From Leadbetterella sp035299025 (lineage in GTDB: Bacteria > Bacteroidota > Bacteroidia > Cytophagales > Spirosomataceae), in contig DATGXK010000007.1 in NCBI GenBank assembly GCA_035299025.1, forward strand, positions 248,001 to 312,000: a stretch of 64,000 nt of DNA, given 5' to 3'. Numbering within the stretch: position 1 is the stretch's first letter; every line of letters begins with the position of its first letter. Below are positions 59,141-64,000 of the stretch, piece after piece. The notes beneath the pieces were generated by a model that did no database searches, was not told the DNA's origin, and worked only from the letters and a program-made list of their open reading frames with translations. The position numbers and the translations under genes are program-made.

Positions 59141-61522
59141 ATGAAAAAACTCTTTTTGGCATTTTCATTCCTATTTTCTGCTGTATTAGTTTGGGCACAA
59201 GGCCCTCCAGCTACTAACTACAATGCCAACAATAGGTTTGAGCAATTGGGCGGAGTATTGCCAACTCCCAACACGTTCCGTACAGCATCTGGTGCACCAG
59301 GTAAAGATTACTTCCAAAATAAAGCCGACTATGACATCAAAGCTGAGCTTGATGATGTAAATCAGCGAATTATCGGTTCGGAGGTGATTACTTACACCAA
59401 CTATTCTACTGATGACCTGAAATACCTTTGGTTGCAGCTGGACCAAAACTTGTTTCAAAACAATTCTATCAATGCACTTTCTAAAACTGGAGGGGTGAAT
59501 CCCCAAATGACCACCACCCAGCTGAGTGGTATGAATTCCCCTAGCTCAGTAAATACTATTATAAAGGCTGAGAAAGAATATGGCTACAAAATAAAGTCTG
59601 TAAAAGATTTGAAAGGGGCTAATATTCCTTATACCATCAATGGTACGATGATGCGGGTAGATATTCCGGTTTCTTTAAAACCCACCATTGCCACTTCAAT
59701 CAAAATTGAGTGGGAATACAATATCACCGAATATTATGGAAGGTCTGGTTATGAGTTTTTTGAGAAAGATGGCAATTATAATTATTTCATCGCTCACTGG
59801 TTTCCACGTATGTGTGTATATGACGACGTGAGTGGCTGGCAAAACAAGCAATTTTTGGGTCAAGGTGAATTTACGTTGCCTTTTGGAGATTATAAGGTAG
59901 AAATCACCGTACCAGACGATCATGTGGTAGGTGCTACTGGTGAATGTCAAAACTATGCCAAGGTACTGACCAAAGACCAACAAGCTAGGATGAAAGAGGC
60001 CGCCAATGCCAAAACACCAATTATATTGGCCACACAAGCAGAGGCAGAGGAAAGGATGAAATTCAAGAGTACGAAAAAGCAAACTTGGGTATTCACTGCG
60101 AAAAAAGTAAGAGACTTCGCATTTGCTTCTTCAAGAAGATTTATCTGGGATGCCATGCAAACTGATGTTTATGGCAACGGCAAGAAAATCTGGAGCATGT
60201 CATTTTATTCTAAAGAAGGTAATCCGTTGTGGGAAAAATATTCTACACGTGTAGTTGAGCATACTTTGAGGTCTTATGGAAAACATACCATAGAATATCC
60301 TTATCCGGTGGCTATTTCGTGTCATGCTACCCGTGGTGGTGGTATGGAATACCCTATGATTAGCTTTAATGGCGGTAGACCTGAGCCAGACGGCACCTAT
60401 TCCGAAGGAACCAAATACGGAATGATTGGGGTAATTATCCATGAGGTAGGCCATAATTTTTTCCCTATGATTGTTAATTCAGACGAAAGACAGTGGACTT
60501 GGATGGACGAAGGTTTGAATACATTTTGTCAGTATTTGGCAGAAAAGGAGTGGGACAAAGACTATCCAGCTCGTAGGGGAGAGGCTCAAGACATTGTACC
60601 TTATATGAAGACAGATAAAACACAACAGGTGCCAATCATGACTTCGTCAGACAATATTATGGCATTCGGACCAAATGCATACGCAAAACCCGCGACTGGC
60701 TTGAATATCCTTCGTGAAACCATCATGGGTCGAGAACTTTTTGATGCTGCTTTTAAGGAATATGCTCGCCGTTGGGCGTTTAAGAGTCCTATGCCAGCAG
60801 ATTTCTTCCGTACCATGGAAGATGCCTCAGGAGTAGATTTAGATTGGTTTTGGAAGGGCTGGTTTTATACAGTAGAACCTTCTGATCAAGATTTGGCCGA
60901 GGTTCAATGGTATTCTTTGGATACACAGAATCCTGAAATTAGCAAGGCAGATGTCAAGAAAATGGATGAAGCCAAAGCAAAGACTATGAGCAAAATGCGT
61001 GATAAAACAGATATCCCGCAGTCAGTGGTGGAGGCTGATCCATCTATGAAAGATTTTTATAATTCTTATGACAGATATGCAGTAACAGATGCCGACAAAA
61101 AAAGATATGAAGCTTATAAATCTTCGCTTTCTTCGGAAGATCAAAAACTGCTTGAATCTGGAATGAATTATTATGTTTTAAAAATCAAAAATAAGGGAGG
61201 ATTGGTGATGCCCGTAATTGTGCAAGCTGTTTACGAGGACGGTACCACTGAGGATTTTAGATATCCGGCCGAGATATGGAGACTAAATGATGTGGAAATC
61301 ACCAAAACGATTCCTACCAAGAAAAAAGTGGAGAAGTTTAAGCTAGATCCTTACATGGAGATTGCAGACATCGATACTTCAAACAATAGCTTTCCGAAGG
61401 AGCCTGAAGCTCCTACAAGGTTCCAGTTAATGAAACAAAGAGCGTTTACTTCGCCTACCAACCCTATGCAAGAGGCTAAAAAGAATGATGCAGCAGGTGT
61501 AGGTAGTAGTGGTAAGAACTAA
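59141..61522 (+). CDS. M1 family metallopeptidase (third of three)
   Basis: 793 residues with a signal peptide (KKLFLAFSFLFSAVLVWAQ). Catalytic zinc motif HEVGHNFF (H434, E435, H438) with E457 in WMDEGLNTF. The exopeptidase segment is GGGMEYPMISFNGG, so GMEY in place of GAMEN. The C-terminal ~200 residues include a charged stretch (residues ~605-690). It differs from both other M1 proteins in the window in length and motif. Expected in the periplasm or outer membrane. Own terminator. Confidence 0.92.
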   Translation: MKKLFLAFSFLFSAVLVWAQGPPATNYNANNRFEQLGGVLPTPNTFRTASGAPGKDYFQNKADYDIKAELDDVNQRIIGSEVITYTNYSTDDLKYLWLQLDQNLFQNNSINALSKTGGVNPQMTTTQLSGMNSPSSVNTIIKAEKEYGYKIKSVKDLKGANIPYTINGTMMRVDIPVSLKPTIATSIKIEWEYNITEYYGRSGYEFFEKDGNYNYFIAHWFPRMCVYDDVSGWQNKQFLGQGEFTLPFGDYKVEITVPDDHVVGATGECQNYAKVLTKDQQARMKEAANAKTPIILATQAEAEERMKFKSTKKQTWVFTAKKVRDFAFASSRRFIWDAMQTDVYGNGKKIWSMSFYSKEGNPLWEKYSTRVVEHTLRSYGKHTIEYPYPVAISCHATRGGGMEYPMISFNGGRPEPDGTYSEGTKYGMIGVIIHEVGHNFFPMIVNSDERQWTWMDEGLNTFCQYLAEKEWDKDYPARRGEAQDIVPYMKTDKTQQVPIMTSSDNIMAFGPNAYAKPATGLNILRETIMGRELFDAAFKEYARRWAFKSPMPADFFRTMEDASGVDLDWFWKGWFYTVEPSDQDLAEVQWYSLDTQNPEISKADVKKMDEAKAKTMSKMRDKTDIPQSVVEADPSMKDFYNSYDRYAVTDADKKRYEAYKSSLSSEDQKLLESGMNYYVLKIKNKGGLVMPVIVQAVYEDGTTEDFRYPAEIWRLNDVEITKTIPTKKKVEKFKLDPYMEIADIDTSNNSFPKEPEAPTRFQLMKQRAFTSPTNPMQEAKKNDAAGVGSSGKN

Positions 61523-61549
61523 TAATTTTCAGATGTTATAAAGGAATAG

Positions 61550-61582
61550 GAGAGATGAATTTAGTTTCATCTCTCTTTTTTT
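61550..61582 (+). terminator. Intrinsic terminator of the third M1 gene
   Basis: GAGAGATGAA (61550-61559) pairs with TTCATCTCTC (61566-61575), followed by a T-run. Confidence 0.93.
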
Positions 61583-61640
61583 ATTCATTTGTGCAACGTT
61601 TTTGTTTCAGTTACATCTTTAACCTGAAATCAATCCTAGT

Positions 61641-62195
61641 TTGAGTCAAGAATATATAAAAGATAAAACCAGTGAGCTCGTGGAGCTTTGCAAGGTGGGC
61701 AATCCTGTGGCTCAGCGAGAAATTTATAATTTATATGTGAAGGCCATGTACAACACAGCCTTGAGAATAGTAGGAGAGAGAGAGGAGGCCGAGGATGTGA
61801 TTCAGGAGTCTTTTTTGGATGGATTTCTAAAAATAGAAATGTTCAGGGGAGAATCTACTTTTGGTGCATGGCTCAAGTCTATAGTTGTAAATAAGTCAAT
61901 TGCGAAACTTCGTAGCCGAAAAATGGTTGTAGAAGAAATAGACGACCGAATGGAGTCTACTATGATTGATGACAACTACGAGGATTTTGAAGACAAATTG
62001 GAAATGATCGATAAAGTAAAAAAAGCCATAAGCAGTTTGCCAAACGGATTCAGGCTCGTACTCAATCTTTATCTTTTTGAAGGATACGATCACCAAGAAA
62101 TTGGAGGCATACTTGGAATAAGTGAAGTGACTTCTCGGAGTCAATATATCAGAGGGAAATCAAAACTATTAGAACTTTTAAAAGTAACACAATGA
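61641..62195 (+). CDS. ECF sigma-70 family RNA polymerase sigma factor
   Basis: 184 residues. Region 2 contains AREIYNLYVKAMYNTALRIVGEREEAEDVIQESFLDGFLKIEMFRGESTFGAWLKSIVVNKSIA-type sequence, and region 4 contains LPNGFRLVLNLYLFEGYDHQEIGGILGISEVTSRSQYIRGKSKL. There is no extracytoplasmic anchor. The start is TTG 61641; an in-frame stop lies at 61620 and the next ATG is inside region 2. Overlaps the next gene by four bases (ATGA), so it is coupled with its likely anti-sigma factor. Confidence 0.93.
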   Translation: MSQEYIKDKTSELVELCKVGNPVAQREIYNLYVKAMYNTALRIVGEREEAEDVIQESFLDGFLKIEMFRGESTFGAWLKSIVVNKSIAKLRSRKMVVEEIDDRMESTMIDDNYEDFEDKLEMIDKVKKAISSLPNGFRLVLNLYLFEGYDHQEIGGILGISEVTSRSQYIRGKSKLLELLKVTQ

Positions 62196-62704
62196 AATTA
62201 GAAGAATTTGTAAATAGAAATCGGGCGGCGTTTGAGGAGGAAGTTTCTACAGATTTGTGGTTAAAACTAGAAAAAAAATTACCCCAGAAAACTCAAAAGT
62301 CCATTTGGCTAAATAGTAAAATACTCAGAATAGCCGCAGGAATAATTGTGTGTTTGAGTGTGGGCTTTTGGTTTGGTAAGTATTCAAAAAACGACGTTTT
62401 TGCTTCCAAACAAGACAAACTGATCAATTCTGAACCTACATTGGTTACCTACACGGAGGCTGTGTCGGAGAAAAAAAAGAATCTGGAAGACCTTATAGAA
62501 AAGAACCCAGAGCTTCAGAAGGCATTTCTCAAGGATTTGTCTGACTTGCAGACCAATTTCGAATACTTGAAATCTCAGCTCGCAAATAATCCCAATCACG
62601 ACCAGCTTTACCAAGCTATGGTGCAGAACCTCAAGTGGCAGATAGAACTGCTAAACCAACAAACGGCAATAGCTGTAGATGTGAACAAACATGAATTATT
62701 GTAA
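62192..62704 (+). CDS. Putative anti-sigma factor, single-pass membrane protein
   Basis: 170 residues: a ~45-residue cytosolic part (LEEFVNRNRAAFEEEVSTDLWLKLEKKLP), one transmembrane helix (~46-64, LRIAAGIIVCLSVGFWFGKY) and a periplasmic helical part (~residues 80-165) with coiled-coil-like character. It overlaps the sigma gene by four bases. Position and architecture fit an anti-sigma factor; no zinc-binding HxxxCxxC motif is present, so it is not of the zinc-dependent type. Function inferred from context. Confidence 0.7.
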   Translation: MKLEEFVNRNRAAFEEEVSTDLWLKLEKKLPQKTQKSIWLNSKILRIAAGIIVCLSVGFWFGKYSKNDVFASKQDKLINSEPTLVTYTEAVSEKKKNLEDLIEKNPELQKAFLKDLSDLQTNFEYLKSQLANNPNHDQLYQAMVQNLKWQIELLNQQTAIAVDVNKHELL

Positions 62705-62705
62705 G

Positions 62706-63758
62706 ATGAAAAAAGTAGTGAGTTTTATATATTTCGGTATTCTGAGTATAGGTTTTGTTTATGCTTATGAAACCCCCTTAATAGAAAAAAAGAAGGAGTA
62801 TACTTTCAATTACGCCGCGGCTGGTGTAGAACGACTTGAGATTTCGAACCAATTTGGCGACGTGCGAGTTTCTTATTCCAATCAAAAAAACATTACTGTC
62901 CTTGTGCATGTAACGGCCAACGCCCCAAGTCCAGACCTTCTCGATAGTTTTATAGAGTCTATTAGCGTTAGCGGTATGAGGTCTAACGAAGTGGTGAAGG
63001 TTGTAACACACATCAAGAAAGAGAATTACAATATGAAGTCTTGGAATAAAGATAAAAACTCCAATTTCAAGGTAGATTATTCGGTTTCTATTCCTAAAAA
63101 CATAGCTTTGAGTGTAAGTAATAATTTTGGAGATGTCTTTTTGCCAGATTTTCATGCACCATTGAGCTTAAATCTTAATTATTGTACGCTCCACGCCGAC
63201 AGGATTACCAATGCCGATTCGAAATTGAACCTCAACTATGGCTCGGCCAATATAAAAGCACTTCTTGGTGGAGATATTACCTCTAATTTTACAGCTGTAA
63301 ATATGGGTGAAATGAAAAACGTGAGCATGAAAAATAACCATGGAAGCCTGAAAGCCAAGTATTTGGAAGACATCGAAGGTGTTATGAATTATTCAGGAGG
63401 TGTTTTTGGAAATATCAAAGAAGCTGTAAAATTGAATGTAAATTATTCGAAGAATTTCAGAATTGAAAACATCGATGAAAAGGTGAAGAAACTAGAGATT
63501 TTCTCAAATTACTCCAATATCGACTTACCCGTCAGCGATAAATTCAATGGTGTTTTTGATATAAAAACCTCGTATGGAACGTTTTATGTCGATCCAGCTC
63601 TAATCGTGCATTTTTTCAAAAACTCTGAGAAGGATGGTAAAAAATCAGGTTATAAGCCCTCTACTTCGAATACCTACCAAGGCAAAATCGGAACAAACTC
63701 AAACACCGAATCGAAGATTCTCATTATCTCACATTTTGGCGATGTAAAAATAAAATAG
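62706..63758 (+). CDS. DUF4097-like secreted beta-repeat protein
   Basis: 350 residues from ATG 62706, with signal peptide KKVVSFIYFGILSIGFVYAYE. The body is a repeating beta pattern (LEISNQFGDVRVSY, ALSVSNNFGDVFLPDFHAPLSLNLNYCTLHADRI, NLNYGSANIKALLGGDITSNFTAVNMGEMKNVSMKNNHGSLKAKYLED, ISHFGDVKIK) that resembles DUF4097 (adhesin-like) domains. It directly follows the sigma and anti-sigma genes (the upstream ATG at 62691 lies inside the previous gene and would give no signal peptide). In Bacteroidota such proteins are often controlled by ECF pairs of this kind. Likely envelope-associated. Confidence 0.75.
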   Translation: MKKVVSFIYFGILSIGFVYAYETPLIEKKKEYTFNYAAAGVERLEISNQFGDVRVSYSNQKNITVLVHVTANAPSPDLLDSFIESISVSGMRSNEVVKVVTHIKKENYNMKSWNKDKNSNFKVDYSVSIPKNIALSVSNNFGDVFLPDFHAPLSLNLNYCTLHADRITNADSKLNLNYGSANIKALLGGDITSNFTAVNMGEMKNVSMKNNHGSLKAKYLEDIEGVMNYSGGVFGNIKEAVKLNVNYSKNFRIENIDEKVKKLEIFSNYSNIDLPVSDKFNGVFDIKTSYGTFYVDPALIVHFFKNSEKDGKKSGYKPSTSNTYQGKIGTNSNTESKILIISHFGDVKIK

Positions 63759-63779
63759 GCAGTATGAATCAATACTGCC
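63758..63779 (-). terminator. Hairpin terminator of the CoA-binding gene
   Basis: GGCAGTAT (63758-63765) pairs with ATACTGCC (63772-63779) around a 6-base loop; on the minus strand TATTTTATTTTT follows. It overlaps the stops of both convergent genes. Confidence 0.75.
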
Positions 63780-64000
63780 CAGTTCCTAACATTACCAAGG
63801 TACAGGCTTCTACTACCTCAGTGCCTTGTTTTTCAAGTTTTTCCTCGAGGTCAGGATTCTCAGCCCCCGGATTGAAAATTACCCTCTGGGGTTTCATTTT
63901 TAATAGGAAGTCTTCGTATTCCTTTTGATTTTGTTCACTGAGATAAACAGTTACTGTATCAATGTTTGTATCAATTTCGTCTGTTTCAGTTTTTATTTCT
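63769..64000 (-). CDS. CoA-binding protein (YccU-like, 5' end cut by window)
   Basis: Partial gene; 76 codons of C-terminus are visible on the minus strand, ending at stop 63769. The conserved tail PQRVIFNPGAENPDLEE and EVVEACTLVMLGTGQY match CoA_binding_2 (PF13380) proteins, Rossmann-like, function unknown. The N-terminus lies beyond 64000. Confidence 0.85.
   Translation of the reverse strand, partial: EIKTETDEIDTNIDTVTVYLSEQNQKEYEDFLLKMKPQRVIFNPGAENPDLEEKLEKQGTEVVEACTLVMLGTGQY

Noticed and set aside
1..64000. tRNA, rRNA, phage, transposase or defence genes
   Set aside because: None was found: no cloverleaf-like sequence was noticed in the gaps, and no integrase, transposase, restriction or Cas motif was seen in the translated frames.

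Overview
The window is a stretch of chromosome from a low-GC member of the Bacteroidota, most likely the order Cytophagales. Evidence for this: promoters of the TAnnTTTG (-7 box) type, several starts without a Shine-Dalgarno sequence, type IX secretion (T9SS) C-terminal sorting domains on two secreted proteins, a GCX/three-coathanger C-terminus on a third, many M1 peptidases, a membrane-anchored AraC regulator, an FtsX-type LolC/E permease and a GH109-type Gfo/Idh/MocA protein. No genus can be named from the sequence alone. I see no phage, plasmid, transposase, CRISPR array, defence island, rRNA or tRNA.

Layout. 1-7.5 kb: partial FAD oxidoreductase, Fe/2OG dioxygenase, FucP-type sugar transporter, M1 peptidase, methyltransferase and a lipoprotein. 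7.6-18 kb: AraC-type membrane regulator, small secreted protein, a GNAT-like gene overlapping miaA, a ThuA/propeller/PKD-like secreted protein, trxB, an OmpA-type protein, and hemJ overlapping a CotH/T9SS gene. 18-28 kb: GNAT (ElaA), TatD, TcdA, a VWA lipoprotein, MobA-like and LpxL-like genes, dnaE, rpmI-rplT and a DUF937-like gene. 28-41 kb: a large SASA/NPCBM secreted enzyme, dnaK, folE-queD, a GH109-like protein, an SDR, a lipoprotein overlapping glgE, a lipocalin-like protein and a polytopic membrane protein. 41-51.5 kb: rbfA, LolC/E permease, a secreted protein, M1 peptidase and radical SAM/SPASM enzyme in a tight run, then a T9SS metalloprotease, coaD, exbD-exbB and hisB. 51.9-64 kb: a beta-lactamase-fold hydrolase, an oxidoreductase, a Lys/Thr-rich PBCV-adaptor protein, NUDIX, CNNM/CBS, pyrE, cysM, a third M1 peptidase, an ECF sigma/anti-sigma/DUF4097-like cluster and a partial CoA-binding protein.

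Most genes are housekeeping or envelope genes in short operons separated by clear intrinsic terminators. The points that stand out are in non-coding DNA: three copies of ACAGTTNACAAC just upstream of the rpmI promoter, a sigma-54-like promoter plus a 13-bp palindrome ahead of dnaK, and four different inverted-repeat elements between genes (5.27, 26.53, 51.6 and 53.24 kb). Gene-level points are the secreted-protein/M1/radical SAM cluster, the hemJ-CotH overlap, an isolated glgE, and a degenerate ThuA-propeller-PKD protein. I did not find a complete, clearly new system; the candidates are scored modestly.
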